42,096 nt of DNA, taken from contig JADJES010000017.1 in NCBI GenBank assembly GCA_016708955.1, positions 1-42,096 on the forward strand, in the 5' to 3' direction. How positions within the stretch are numbered: the first letter of the stretch is position 1; every line of letters starts with the position of its first letter. Source of the DNA: Nitrosomonas sp. Its GTDB lineage: Bacteria > Pseudomonadota > Gammaproteobacteria > Burkholderiales > Nitrosomonadaceae. The notes under the pieces were generated by a model. That model was not told the origin of the DNA. It saw only the letters and a list, made by a program, of their open reading frames with translations, and did not search any database. Positions 9,194-17,612 of this stretch are shown one piece after another. A program made the position numbers and the translations under genes.

Positions 9194-9660
9194 TGCAGCG
9201 GACAACAATGGATTTGTGGGTGGGTTTGTTTGTGATCATAGGTATTGCTGCACTCATGGTATTGAGTCTTAAAGTCGGCAATCTGAATGTTTATAATCCT
9301 TCACAGAGCTATGCCATAACCGGAAATTTTGAAAATATCGGTGGGTTGAAAGTTCGCGCGCCGGTAAAAGGCGCTGGCGTTGTGGTAGGGCGTGTAACCG
9401 ATATTCAATTCAGCACGCAAACTTATGACGCAGTCGTTACCATGAGCTTGGATAGCCGGTTTACATTCCCGAAAGACACTTTTGCCAGTATCTTGACGTC
9501 AGGTTTGCTGGGCGAGCAGTATATTGGATTGGCTGCGGGTGGGGATGAAGTGATGTTAAAAGATGGCGATAAAGTTATGAAAACCAATTCAGCCATGGTG
9601 CTTGAAGAATTAATCGGCCGTTTTTTATTTGATAAAGCGGCTGAAAATGATTCTTTATGA
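9193..9660 (+). CDS. mlaD: Mla periplasmic substrate-binding protein (MCE domain)
   Basis: MlaD is anchored by one N-terminal helix and forms a hexameric MCE ring that passes lipid to MlaC. The helix is DLWVGLFVIIGIAALMVLSL. The MCE domain follows with NFENIGGLKVRAPVKGAG, VGRVTDI, and SGLLGEQYIGLAAGG. The protein is 155 residues, typical of the short MlaD type. The ATG at 9193, overlapping the mlaE stop, is preferred over a TTG one codon earlier because AGGAG lies about 8 bases upstream. The protein has the position and size expected in the operon. Confidence 0.94.
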   Translation: MQRTTMDLWVGLFVIIGIAALMVLSLKVGNLNVYNPSQSYAITGNFENIGGLKVRAPVKGAGVVVGRVTDIQFSTQTYDAVVTMSLDSRFTFPKDTFASILTSGLLGEQYIGLAAGGDEVMLKDGDKVMKTNSAMVLEELIGRFLFDKAAENDSL

Positions 9661-9734
9661 TTGAACGGATATTTGTTAATTTTATTCTTGTTGGTTTAGT
9701 ATTGCATACTATTTAAAATTTTGGTGAGGGGACA

Positions 9735-10355
9735 ATGAAAAGATTTCTTGGAATAATTGTATTGCTACTTTCTAATTTGTTAGTTTTTCCCGCATGGTCA
9801 ATGGATTTAGCGCCTGACAGACTGGTCGATAAAACCGTTAAGGAAGTGATCGAGATTATCCAGAAAGATGAAGCATTGAAAAATGGCGATCGGGATAAAA
9901 TGCACGACCTGATTGAAACTAAAATACTGCCGCATTTCAATTTTTCGCGCATGACTCAGCTTGCAATGGGGCAGCACTGGTCAAAAGCAGCGCCGGAGCA
10001 ACAATACAAACTGGTGAACGAATTTCGCACACTGCTGGTGCGCACCTATTCCAATGCATTGACCAGTTATAACAACGAAACGATTAATGTAAATCCGATA
10101 AAGCAGCTGGGCGATCAGACGGAGACAACAGTCCGGACTGTCGTCATTCAAGGAAATGGAAAAGAACCGGTGCCAATTGATTACAGCATGGAGAAAAAAA
10201 CGGATGGCTGGAAGGTTTATGATGTAACGGTTGCCGGTGTGAGTCTGGTAACAAATTATCGTGGATCTTTTAACAGTCAGGTGCGCAAGGGCGGTGTAGA
10301 AGGATTGCTTAAGGTATTAACGGATAAGAATAAATCTTTGGAAGGTAAGAAATAG
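9735..10355 (+). CDS. mlaC: Mla periplasmic phospholipid carrier
   Basis: MlaC is the soluble periplasmic shuttle that carries phospholipid between the outer-membrane MlaA complex and MlaFEDB. The 206-residue product starts with a signal peptide (MKRFLGIIVLLLSNLLVFPA, cleavage likely after WSM). Family landmarks follow: ILPHFNFSRMTQLAMGQHW, FRTLLVRTYSNAL, and near the end WKVYDVTVAGVSLVTNYRG. GAGGGG precedes the ATG. No mlaA gene lies in the operon or elsewhere in the window, so the outer-membrane partner must be encoded elsewhere if present. Confidence 0.94.
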   Translation: MKRFLGIIVLLLSNLLVFPAWSMDLAPDRLVDKTVKEVIEIIQKDEALKNGDRDKMHDLIETKILPHFNFSRMTQLAMGQHWSKAAPEQQYKLVNEFRTLLVRTYSNALTSYNNETINVNPIKQLGDQTETTVRTVVIQGNGKEPVPIDYSMEKKTDGWKVYDVTVAGVSLVTNYRGSFNSQVRKGGVEGLLKVLTDKNKSLEGKK

Positions 10356-10364
10356 TACCCGCGG

Positions 10365-10703
10365 ATGAATAATCTGAATGCTGTGCCTTCGATAGTTTTT
10401 CGCGATGACGATACAATTATCGTGCAAGGCCCGGTAACCATTGATAATGTTGTGAAGCTGACTCAGGATGGGATTGCATTGTTCGACGACCATCCCTTAA
10501 CGATTGATCTGGATAAAGTGACTGAAGTGGATTCAACAATTATTAGTATGTTACTGGAGTGGTTGCGTGCGACACGCAAGCACACTAATTCTTTGCAGTT
10601 TATTAATATGCCAGAAAGCCTTAACAGTCTGATTCAGTTATATGATGTGGTGGAATTGATCCCGGTTTCAATCAATCAAACCACAAGTAAGCGCGCTATC
10701 TGA
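10365..10703 (+). CDS. mlaB: STAS-domain subunit of the Mla transporter
   Basis: MlaB is the small cytoplasmic STAS protein that binds MlaF and stabilises the complex. The 112-residue sequence has the STAS pattern: a short beta start (IIVQGPVTIDNVV), the conserved loop VDSTIISMLLEWLRATRK with the characteristic Asp-Ser, and the last strand-helix (LQFINMPESLNSLIQLYDV). It follows mlaC by nine bases and completes the mlaFEDCB order. Confidence 0.88.
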   Translation: MNNLNAVPSIVFRDDDTIIVQGPVTIDNVVKLTQDGIALFDDHPLTIDLDKVTEVDSTIISMLLEWLRATRKHTNSLQFINMPESLNSLIQLYDVVELIPVSINQTTSKRAI

Positions 10704-10765
10704 TCGGGTTAAATCCTGCTGATCTTTGAAAAACTAAACCGATTTTCTTCTGATTTATCCATTGA

Positions 10766-11683
10766 ATGTTGCCTGCCATTGAAGTCAAGCAAGTGTGTAA
10801 GCACTTCGGTAATCTGCATGCATTAACGGATATTGATCTTGAAATTCATGCGGGAGAATTCTTTGCTTTGTTGGGGCCTAACGGTGCCGGTAAAACAACA
10901 CTGATCAGCATTATTGCCGGTTTGTCTCTTGCCAACAGCGGTTCAGTGAATGTGATGGGACACAATGTGCGCACACAGTATCAGCAAGCCCGCCGGAATC
11001 TAGGCGTGGTGCCGCAAGAACTGGTTTTTGATCCTTTTTTCACCGTACGCGAAGTACTGTTAATTCAATCCGGCTATTACGGCATTAAGGAAAATGCCCG
11101 GTGGGTGGATGAGATCATTGAACGCCTGGATCTTTCTGACAAAGCGAATGCAAACATGCGCGCGCTCTCAGGCGGTATGAAACGCCGTGTTTTGGTTGCG
11201 CAAGCGCTGGTGCACAAGCCGCCGGTTATAATTCTGGATGAACCGACGGCCGGTGTGGATGTTGAATTACGCCAGACACTTTGGGATTTTATCAAGCAAC
11301 TCAATCAGGATGGGCACACGATTGTTCTGACCACGCATTATCTGGAAGAAGCGGAAACGTTGTGTCATCGTGTTGCGATGCTGAAAGAAGGAAGAATAGT
11401 TGCACTGGATAGTACTAATAACTTGATTGGAAAAATGATCGCCGGGAAATCGGTACGGCTGCGATTGGTGCCGGACAAGTTGCCACCCACATTGCAGCCA
11501 TTACAAATCAGTCATCACGACGGAATAGCCGAGCTTAAAATTGAAAACTATGCACAAGTGGAATTTATTTTGTCGTCATTGCGAACTGCGGATATCCAGA
11601 TACTGGAAATGCATTTGCAGCAGCCGGATCTGGAGGATGTTTTTGTCAGCATCATGAGAAATAGCGGGAACCAGTCGAAATGA
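10766..11683 (+). CDS. ABC-2 type exporter, ATP-binding protein (YadG-like)
   Basis: This is the ATPase of a two-component exporter with the next gene. Of 305 residues, the first 220 form the nucleotide-binding domain: Walker A GPNGAGKTT, Q-loop at GVVPQELVFD, signature ALSGGMKRR, Walker B PVIILDEPTAGVD and switch TTHYLEE. A C-terminal accessory domain of about 80 residues follows. The ATG at 10766 lies 62 bp after mlaB, so it probably belongs to the same transcript. Its stop overlaps the permease start (ATGA). In betaproteobacteria this pair is regularly found after mlaB; its substrate is not established, although the location hints at an envelope lipid or glycan. Confidence 0.92.
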   Translation: MLPAIEVKQVCKHFGNLHALTDIDLEIHAGEFFALLGPNGAGKTTLISIIAGLSLANSGSVNVMGHNVRTQYQQARRNLGVVPQELVFDPFFTVREVLLIQSGYYGIKENARWVDEIIERLDLSDKANANMRALSGGMKRRVLVAQALVHKPPVIILDEPTAGVDVELRQTLWDFIKQLNQDGHTIVLTTHYLEEAETLCHRVAMLKEGRIVALDSTNNLIGKMIAGKSVRLRLVPDKLPPTLQPLQISHHDGIAELKIENYAQVEFILSSLRTADIQILEMHLQQPDLEDVFVSIMRNSGNQSK

Positions 11684-12435
11684 CCGGATTTCTTACGTTG
11701 CTCTATAAAGAATTGTTGCGATTCTGGAAAGTCGGTTTTCAAACGATCCTGGCACCTATGGTTTCTACTTTACTGTATCTGTTGATTTTTCTTCATGTGT
11801 TGGAAGCGCATGTGGAGGTTTATCCGGATGTCGCTTATACCATTTTCCTGATCCCAGGGCTGGTGATGATGGCCGTCATACAAAATGCATTTGCTAACGC
11901 ATCTTCCAGCATGATTCAGTCAAAGATCAGTGGCAATATTGTGTTTATCTTGTTATCGCCATTGTCTTATCGCGCCATTTTCTTTGCCTACATTCTGGCA
12001 TCGATTGTGCGGGGATTGCTGGTCGGCTTGGGGGTTTATTTGGTGACACTGGTGTTTTTTGATATTTCGTTGCAACTGCCGCTCTGGGCGTTGTTGTTTG
12101 TTATATTAGGGAGTGCGCTTCTGGGCGCGCTGGGTTTGATCGCAGGTATCTGGGCCGATAAGTTTGATCAGTTGGCAGCTTTCCAGAATTTTATCATTAT
12201 GCCGCTGTCATTTTTATCCGGTGTTTTTTACACCATACACTCATTACCCATCGCTTGGCAGTATTTGTCTCACCTCAACCCATTCTTTTATATGATCGAT
12301 GGATTCCGCTATGGCTTCTTTGGCGTATCGGATATTTCGCCTTATATTAGCTTGTTGATTGTGGCAATATGTTTACTGGCCATTTCCCTATTGGCCATTC
12401 GCATGCTCAAAGCCGGATATAAATTGCGCTACTAG
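11680..12435 (+). CDS. ABC-2 type exporter, permease (YadH-like)
   Basis: This 251-residue integral membrane protein has six hydrophobic helices. The ABC-2 motif comes early (FQTILAPMVSTLLYLLIFLH) and the fourth to fifth helices carry IIMPLSFLSGVFYTIHSLP, followed by the family segment LNPFFYMIDGFRYGF. It overlaps the ATPase gene by four bases (ATGA), showing coupled translation. It works with the preceding protein; the exported substrate is unknown. Confidence 0.92.
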   Translation: MTGFLTLLYKELLRFWKVGFQTILAPMVSTLLYLLIFLHVLEAHVEVYPDVAYTIFLIPGLVMMAVIQNAFANASSSMIQSKISGNIVFILLSPLSYRAIFFAYILASIVRGLLVGLGVYLVTLVFFDISLQLPLWALLFVILGSALLGALGLIAGIWADKFDQLAAFQNFIIMPLSFLSGVFYTIHSLPIAWQYLSHLNPFFYMIDGFRYGFFGVSDISPYISLLIVAICLLAISLLAIRMLKAGYKLRY

Positions 12436-12497
12436 ATTCTTGTTTTGATACCAATTGCTTATTTTGAAACCTAATAAAATGCGTGAAGGAGACTGAA

Positions 12498-12740
12498 ATG
12501 CTGACAGCTGAAAACGTAAAAATCTATATCGAATCCTCGTTGCCTTGTGAATACGTAGCGGTAGAAGGAGATGACGGGAATCACTTTCATGCGTTGATTG
12601 TGAGCGCGGAATTCAATGGGAAAAATATGATCCAGCAACATCAACTGGTATATAAATCACTGGGTGACCGAATGAAACAGGAAATTCATGCGCTATCGAT
12701 GAAAACGCTGACACCGGAGCAATGGGCTAACCAGTCTTGA
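12498..12740 (+). CDS. BolA family protein (IbaG-like)
   Basis: This is a small cytoplasmic protein of the BolA/IbaG class, which works with monothiol glutaredoxin in iron-sulfur handling and envelope stress. From the ATG at 12498 it is 80 residues. I chose this start because AAGGAG ends six bases upstream; a GTG at 12483 lies within or before that ribosome site. The conserved core is seen: GDDGNHFHALIVSAEFNGK, the invariant QHQLVYKSLG, and IHALSMKTLTPEQW. In related bacteria this gene follows the yadGH pair and precedes murA; here murA is absent, so synteny breaks. Confidence 0.9.
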   Translation: MLTAENVKIYIESSLPCEYVAVEGDDGNHFHALIVSAEFNGKNMIQQHQLVYKSLGDRMKQEIHALSMKTLTPEQWANQS

Positions 12741-12750
12741 TGAGAAAACT

Positions 12751-12782
12751 TGTTTTAAGGTGGCAATACAAACCTTAAAACA
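12751..12782. terminator. Hairpin after the mla-yadGH-bolA gene string
   Basis: TGTTTTAAGGT and ACCTTAAAACA form a perfect 11-bp stem with a 10-base loop, eleven bases after the bolA stop. There is no T run behind it, so it is not a classic intrinsic terminator. It may end the operon with Rho help or protect the 3' end of the mRNA. Confidence 0.45.
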
Positions 12783-12804
12783 GTCTGACTAACCGGTAAT
12801 TCGT

Positions 12805-12810
12805 TATAAT
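12805..12810 (+). promoter_or_regulatory. Perfect -10 box abutting the djlA-like start
   Basis: TATAAT lies 8 bases before the putative TTG start at 12818. A transcript from it would begin at about 12817-12818, giving a leaderless or nearly leaderless message. The -35 region (around 12782-12788) is weak. Confidence 0.4.
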
Positions 12811-12817
12811 CTACTCT

Positions 12818-13630
12818 TTGATTGCTAAATTTGGAATTCCATTGTTTAGAATACTCGGTGCCTTAGCTGGCTTCTTTATCCTTGGTTTCTTAGGCATTTT
12901 CCTAGGTTATTTTGCCGGAAGCATCATTGATCGATTCAGAGCTTTTGGTTCGGCTGGAATGAATCCATTGAATGCCTCGCGCCGCCAATCGGTTTTCCTG
13001 GAAACTGTGTTTATTTTGATGGGAAAACTGGCCAAATCGGATGGCCGTGTTTCAGAGACTGAAGTATCGCATGTGCAACAGTTCATGCAGAAACTCGGCA
13101 TGACATCGGATCATCGGCTAAAGGCAATTGCATTGTTCAAGCAAGGTGCTGCGGCAGACTATGATATCCACCCAAAAATCAATGAATTCCTTGCCATATG
13201 CGGTCCTTCCCATAATTTGAAACAGATGCTGCTGGTTTATCTCATTATCATGGGATTATCCGATGGCCAATTAAATTCTGCCGAAGAAGAACTTCTTATT
13301 GTGGTTGCCGGGCGCCTTGGATATAGCCCGGCCGCATTTAAGCAATTGCTCGACATGGTGCTGAATCAGATGCATTTCGCCGGTGGTCAAAGTACATCGG
13401 CCAGTGCTTTGGAAGATGCGTATAAAGCACTGGGTGTTAGCAAAGAGAATACCGATCAAGAAATCAAGCACGCTTATCGCAAGTTAATGAGTCAATATCA
13501 TCCCGATAAATTAATGGGGCAGGGCGTGCCGGAAGAAATGATCGCGGTGGCGACCGAACAGGCGAAAGAAGTGCAAACGGCCTATGATTTAATCAAAAAG
13601 AACCGCGATCAGAATCGTGTCGCAGCTTAA
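12818..13630 (+). CDS. TerB/DnaJ-domain co-chaperone (DjlA-like)
   Basis: This 270-residue protein resembles DjlA, a membrane-anchored J-domain partner of DnaK. It has an N-terminal hydrophobic, glycine-rich segment (LGALAGFFILGFLGIFLGYF), then a TerB-like helical domain at about residues 55-180 (VFILMGKLAKSDGRVSETE, LIIMGLSDGQLNSAEEELL). The C-terminal J domain spans about 200-265 (DAYKALGVSKENTDQEIK) with the HPD motif in QYHPDKL. The start is uncertain: TTG at 12818 lacks a ribosome site but suits the membrane segment, and the next ATG is well inside. A -10 box lies directly upstream. Confidence 0.85.
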   Translation: MIAKFGIPLFRILGALAGFFILGFLGIFLGYFAGSIIDRFRAFGSAGMNPLNASRRQSVFLETVFILMGKLAKSDGRVSETEVSHVQQFMQKLGMTSDHRLKAIALFKQGAAADYDIHPKINEFLAICGPSHNLKQMLLVYLIIMGLSDGQLNSAEEELLIVVAGRLGYSPAAFKQLLDMVLNQMHFAGGQSTSASALEDAYKALGVSKENTDQEIKHAYRKLMSQYHPDKLMGQGVPEEMIAVATEQAKEVQTAYDLIKKNRDQNRVAA

Positions 13631-13642
13631 CAAAGTGTTGAC

Positions 13643-13745
13643 CAAGTCCTTCAAGAATCTCGGGACGAACGGCAAAATGTTGATCCCGTTCGTCCTGAGT
13701 TTGTCGAACTATGGACGTAATCAACTTATTCAGAGTTTTCTTAGT
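13643..13745. repeat. REP/MITE-like palindromic repeat, partial copy
   Basis: GGACGAACGG (13663-13672) pairs with CCGTTCGTCC (13686-13695), extended outward by CCTGAGTTTGTCGAAC. The right end, AACTTATTCAGAGTTTTC, resembles the terminal repeat of the element at 17051-17178. The left terminal repeat is not recognisable. It lies between two genes and may act as a transcript end. The core is a common dispersed bacterial repeat type. Confidence 0.6.
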
Positions 13746-13761
13746 TGATAAAGCTGTTTGA

Positions 13762-14388
13762 ATGAAACGCCCTGAAATAATGAAACCGTTGCTTTTTAGT
13801 TTCCGCCGTTGTCCTTTCGCGATCCGTGCCCGATTGGCGATCAAAGTCAGTGGCGTTGAAGTGGATACACACGAAGTCAGTTTGCGTGCCAAACCCAAAG
13901 AAATGCTGGAATGCTCACCGAAAGGCACGGTACCGGTACTAAAGTTTTCTGATGGCCGCGTGCTCGAACAAAGTCTGGATATCATGCAGTGGGCGCTGTC
14001 TATCAATGACCCGGAGCACTGGCTGGATAGCGATCCGGGCGCTTCGGCTGAGATCATGGCACTGATCAAGCAAAACGACGAATCATTTAAACCGGCGCTG
14101 GATCTCTACAAATATGCCGTTCGCTTTCCGGAGCATTCGGAAGCGTATTACCGGGAGCAAACTGAGCCGTTTCTAACCGAATTGAACGCACGCTTGAGCA
14201 AGGATGGTTATCTGCTGGGCGGGCGTTACACACTGGCGGATATGGCGATCTTTCCATTTATCCGGCAATTTTCCAATGTCAATCCGGATTGGTTTTATGC
14301 CTCTCACTATCATCATCTGATTGCATGGTTAGACCGGTTGATCCGTTCAGAGTTATTTCAAAACATCATGCAGAAAGAAGCTGGTTAG
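13762..14388 (+). CDS. Glutathione S-transferase family protein
   Basis: This cytoplasmic GST-fold protein has 208 residues. The N-terminal thioredoxin-like domain has a CPFA motif in FRRCPFAIRARLAIKVSGV, at the glutaredoxin-type active-site position, and the cis-proline loop SPKGTVPVLKF, then the glutathione-binding LEQSLDIMQW. The all-helical C-terminal domain includes YLLGGRYTLADMAIFPFIRQ, with the conserved N-cap and hydrophobic staple of GSTs. The CPxA motif suggests a Cys-type GST acting in thiol transfer. An alternative ATG lies six codons downstream (13780); neither has a strong ribosome site. The substrate is unknown. Confidence 0.88.
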   Translation: MKRPEIMKPLLFSFRRCPFAIRARLAIKVSGVEVDTHEVSLRAKPKEMLECSPKGTVPVLKFSDGRVLEQSLDIMQWALSINDPEHWLDSDPGASAEIMALIKQNDESFKPALDLYKYAVRFPEHSEAYYREQTEPFLTELNARLSKDGYLLGGRYTLADMAIFPFIRQFSNVNPDWFYASHYHHLIAWLDRLIRSELFQNIMQKEAG

Positions 14389-14604
14389 AAAGTTTTATAT
14401 GTAGATCTTAATTATTCTCACTAATAGCCATCAATACCCGCCAACAATCGTCAGATCTGTCATGCTCTGTTCTTTGATAATTTATTTTTGGAAACCAGCT
14501 TTGCTTTTTTTAAGATTTGATATTTAAAGGTCAACAACGAATCAGCGCACGTATTCGACGATTAGTAGAAGGGATTTTTGGCGATTCTGATTCGGTAGGA
14601 GAAG

Positions 14605-15283
14605 GTGTTTCAAAGTTGCGAATGGAGTAGTGCGCGGCGTGTAGTGGTACTGCGGCGGCGAATCAAAGACAGCATGGCGGCAGCCGAGACGAGCAATGAG
14701 AGCCAGCAGCCGACGCTCCATTTCATTGACCATTCAGACAAGGTTAAACTCTGGGAATACGCTATATTGGTGACCAATACAGACTACTCCCTCGACGCCA
14801 TTGGCCAGTTATACCGGGATCGGGCCGACTGCGCGAATGGCTTCGATGAGCTGAAAAACCAATGGGGCTGGGGTGGCTATACCACGCATGATCTGGAACG
14901 TTGCAACCTCTCGGCGCGGGCAGTCGCGCTCATCTACAATTGGTGGAGTTGGTATGTCAGACTGGCACACCCGAAGACACGTTTGGAGGCAATCACTAGC
15001 CGTCCCATGTTGCTCAGCGGCATTGCCCGCCTGACCCAGCATGCCGGTCAATCCCGATTGCTGCTCACTCTGACTCACGCAGCCGGAGATCATATCAAGT
15101 CGATGATCGCCAATATACGAAAGGGTCTTTGATCATGTTCTGGCAAATGCGCCTCAGTTGACCAAAGCGGATCGTTGGGGCGTACTTGCACGCTATATCA
15201 TTAACAAAATTATTGCGACCAGACCGAAAAATTCACAGCTTCTCGCCTTCCCTCCATCTTCTTTGGCCATTGGAGTGACCTAA
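14605..15283 (+). pseudogene. Transposase remnant (IS1380/IS4-type DDE), truncated and frameshifted
   Basis: The open part begins with VFQSCEWSSARRVVVLRRRI, typical of the middle of these transposases, so the N-terminal half is missing. It continues with LYRDRADCANGFDELKNQWG, the segment with the catalytic Glu, and GWGGYTTHDLERCNLSARAV. The frame ends at 15132. The next frame continues the protein (FDHVLANAPQLTKADRW, then SQLLAFPPSSLAIGVT) to 15283, so one frameshift lies at about 15125. The upstream frame is closed by a TAG at about 14595. Element ends and target repeats were not found. Assignment to IS1380 rather than another IS4-like group is tentative. Confidence 0.72.
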
Positions 15284-15336
15284 CAGAGGAATTTAGGATA
15301 ATAGTTACCCGAGCGAGTCAAATCCAGTAAGCAGTA

Positions 15337-15578
15337 TTAGCGAACACAACTTAGTTTGCTGTTCAGCTCAATTATCATCTTGCGTTCCGCCGTCAATTGC
15401 CCGATGCCACGGTGTAAACCATCTGTGGGTTGTCCGTTTTCTTTGTTAGCATTGTTGCTTCTGGAAAACAATTCAGCTGCATGTCGGCGAATGGTTTCGT
15501 CCCCCGGTTTCATAGACAGCTCTGCCGTTGCCTTGAATTCACTGAGATCCTTATAGAAAGACCTTAATAGCTGGATCG
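15337..15578 (-). pseudogene. IS3-family OrfA remnant
   Basis: The minus strand reads SEFKATAELSM, like the start of an IS3 OrfA helix-turn-helix protein, then AAELFSRSNNANKE and DGLHRGIGQLTAERKM, which match the OrfA leucine-zipper end that normally reads like LYxxIGQLTVERDFL. The helix-turn-helix centre between them is missing, so there is an internal deletion. It ends at 15337-15339. No OrfB is seen. The match is by pattern only. Confidence 0.5.
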
Positions 15579-15719
15579 ATTATTACAATAATGAAGTTTA
15601 CATGTATTGCCGATTCGCGCGATATGTGAGACGTTTGCGCTGCTTGTACCGGAGTCCAAGTAGAAATATCAGCTTGAACTCCATTCTATTGGCCTGTTAA
15701 AACAAGCAATAAAACGTCA

Positions 15720-16013
15720 TTACAAGGACGGAATTAACCTACGAGCTATTCCAGCAGGGATATTTGAATTCTTTGGCGAAGGATCACTTGGATTTACTCC
15801 AGATGGAAGCTGCATTTCTTCTTCCGAAGTTTTTACTTTTGCTGCTTTCTCTTTGTCGATTACAAAACCGGTTTTAAAATTTGGACCAATACTCTCTCTA
15901 TCAACAAATTTATGGTTTGGATGAAAAGCTTTATCGAAAGCAGATGCACTGCCTGCAAAAAAAACTGTACAAATAATAATCGCTATCGTTAATATTTTTC
16001 TATGGATCATCAT
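15720..16013 (-). CDS. Small secreted protein of unknown function
   Basis: This 97-residue product begins with a clear signal peptide: KILTIAIIICTVFFAGSASA, cleavage likely after ASA at about residue 25. The mature part is hydrophilic, Lys/Pro/Ser-rich and without cysteines (NHKFVDRESIGPNFKTGF; later QLPSGVNPSDPSPKNS), so probably a periplasmic or extracellular, weakly structured protein. I do not recognise the family. It is transcribed away from smbP, with 426 bp between the two starts. Confidence 0.6.
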   Translation of the reverse strand: MMIHRKILTIAIIICTVFFAGSASAFDKAFHPNHKFVDRESIGPNFKTGFVIDKEKAAKVKTSEEEMQLPSGVNPSDPSPKNSNIPAGIARRLIPSL

Positions 16014-16439
16014 TATTTCCCTTAATTTTGGTTAATGTAAGTTTTCATAATCGCAAAATTTACATACTTGATCGGTGCGTTACCGCACATTTAATTAACC
16101 TATTATTAGGCAACAAAACCCGCATGAAGCTAGTGTGGGTGATTGAGGCTAAAATATTAATTAATAGAATGTTCCTGGAGGATTTTCTGGTGTCACTCTG
16201 TCAAAAGTTAAAATAAGTAAGATATTTATTTATATTTATTTATTATATTTCCGGTGTTCTGAACGCGCTTAAGTCACGCAACTGATTGCCAACGGATTGG
16301 CATACTACTACCCAATTATTATCAGTGTTCGTTACCGAACAGACTGGCCGTCCTTACGCATATATATCTATAAATGGCGATTGGAGACATTATTCACTGT
16401 TCTGATCATCCTTTTAATTAAACATTACTGGAGTAATAA
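16014..16439. other. Divergent intergenic region with palindrome and an open frame before smbP
   Basis: The stretch holds a short palindrome, TGTTCG-TTAC-CGAACA, at about 16327-16342, which could be an operator for smbP. Overlapping it, a 50-odd-codon frame without a clear start reads ANGLAYYYPIIISVRY and then LETLFTVLIILLIKHYW, ending at 16443 with a TGA that overlaps the smbP ATG. It may be a remnant of a membrane protein gene or chance in AT-rich DNA. Nothing else is recognised. Confidence 0.3.
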
Positions 16440-16772
16440 ATGAACAAAAAAACTATTATCATCTATGCAAGCATTCTCATCATGGCTCTTTTCTCATTTG
16501 GCGCAGTTGCGGGGCAAAGTCATTTAGATGAAGCCATTCAGCACGCTGAGGCTGCGGTCACATCAGCCGATGGAAAAGCTTTAGCCAAACATGCACAAGA
16601 GGCTAAAACCCACGCGAAAGCCGCCAAAAACGATAAAACCGATGCCAAGCACGTGGATGAAGGGATTAAATGCTTAGATGCTGCGATTAAAGAAGGTAAT
16701 GATGGAAATTTAGATGCAGCTAAGAAAGAGGCGACTGATGCTGTGAATCATTTTAAACAAGCTGTAAAATAA
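16440..16772 (+). CDS. smbP: SmbP-like small metal-binding protein
   Basis: SmbP was described from Nitrosomonas europaea as a small periplasmic helical protein that binds copper and other divalent metals. Here a signal peptide (residues 1-25, IIIYASILIMALFSFGAVAG) is followed by a helical mature protein with repeated His/Ala/Lys/Glu patterns: HLDEAIQHAEAAVTSADGK, LAKHAQEAKTHAKAAK, DAKHVDEGIKCLDAAIKEG. It has fewer histidines than the original SmbP and one cysteine in the mature part (KCLDA), so its metal preference may differ. GGAG precedes the ATG by about 7 bases, and an intrinsic terminator follows. Confidence 0.82.
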   Translation: MNKKTIIIYASILIMALFSFGAVAGQSHLDEAIQHAEAAVTSADGKALAKHAQEAKTHAKAAKNDKTDAKHVDEGIKCLDAAIKEGNDGNLDAAKKEATDAVNHFKQAVK

Positions 16773-16792
16773 TCCAATAAGCTCCGAAATAT

Positions 16793-16824
16793 AAAAAGCA
16801 GTGGATTGTTTGCCACTGCTTTTT
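16793..16824 (+). terminator. Intrinsic terminator of smbP
   Basis: AAAAAGCAGTGG and (G)CCACTGCTTTTT form a 12-bp stem with a loop of about 8 bases, ending in a T run. It starts 20 bases after the smbP stop. Confidence 0.9.
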
Positions 16825-17050
16825 ATATTCTTCTACCTGTAATCCTTAAAATTACCAGAATTTCCAATTGCAATAACAGCCAGATACCCTTTAAGATCAT
16901 CCGTGCTGTACCCTAAACCCCCAACGATGACGCCATTTAAAGCTCGTGTTCTTGGTTACTCTGCAGCTGATCGCTGTTTTACGTACACTTAACCCTTGAA
17001 CCATCGTTTGTTCATAATCAAACCGAAGCCGTTGGGTCCAGAATAAAGAA

Positions 17051-17178
17051 TTACGTAAAGGAAACTCTGATTAAGTTGATTACATTCATGGTTCGACAAG
17101 CTCACCACGAACGTAATCAATATATTATCGTGCGTCCTGAGCCTGTCGAAAGACTTAATCAGAGCTTCCTAAACGTAA
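17051..17178. repeat. MITE-like element with long terminal inverted repeats
   Basis: The ends are imperfect inverted repeats of about 25 bp: TTACGTAAAGGAAACTC and GATTAAG at the left, and CTTAATCAGAG followed by CTTCCTAAACGTAA at the right. Inside, TTCGACAAGCTCACCACG pairs with CGTCCTGAGCCTGTCGAA, so nearly the whole 128 bp can fold as one hairpin. A related partial copy lies at 13643-13745. It has no coding capacity. The rest of 16825-17709 (T-rich, between smbP and nrdA) shows no gene. Confidence 0.75.
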
Positions 17179-17612
17179 TATATTGTTTGAACTTGATATT
17201 CCATGTGGTATTGCTACGGGGTTGTTTATTTTCTATCAAAAAGAGTGTTTGTTTCTCCTTTGCGCCGAGGTGTGTTTCAACGCTATATTTGGTTTTGGTA
17301 CAGGTTGCATTGGGTGATGGTGGGTTTTTATGTTGTTGGTTGGTAAGTATTGGCAGGGCAGGAACATATGCTTAGTCAGGCTGTTGAACTTGCTTCGATA
17401 TTTTCTTGAAACAGATTACATCGGAGGTGATTCGGCGGTTTAGAAACCCAGAGCATTGTGCTTAGTGGATTCCCATATCCCAACCGCCTGATACCAATCG
17501 GTTATCCCAATACTGTTGTAAAAATTATTACACGCGCGGAAAAATTTGCGAAAATTTGCAGCGTTATCATAATTTGTGGTGTACCATTGGTGCCGTAGTT
17601 ATTTGGATTGGA

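Noticed and set aside
15356..15556. 66-codon plus-strand frame with a hydrophobic start
   Set aside because: The opposite strand carries the IS3 OrfA-like sequence, which explains the open frame.
17076..17375. 99-codon frame starting MVRQAHHERNQ
   Set aside because: Its first third is translated from the MITE palindrome; such translations are common artefacts of this repeat.
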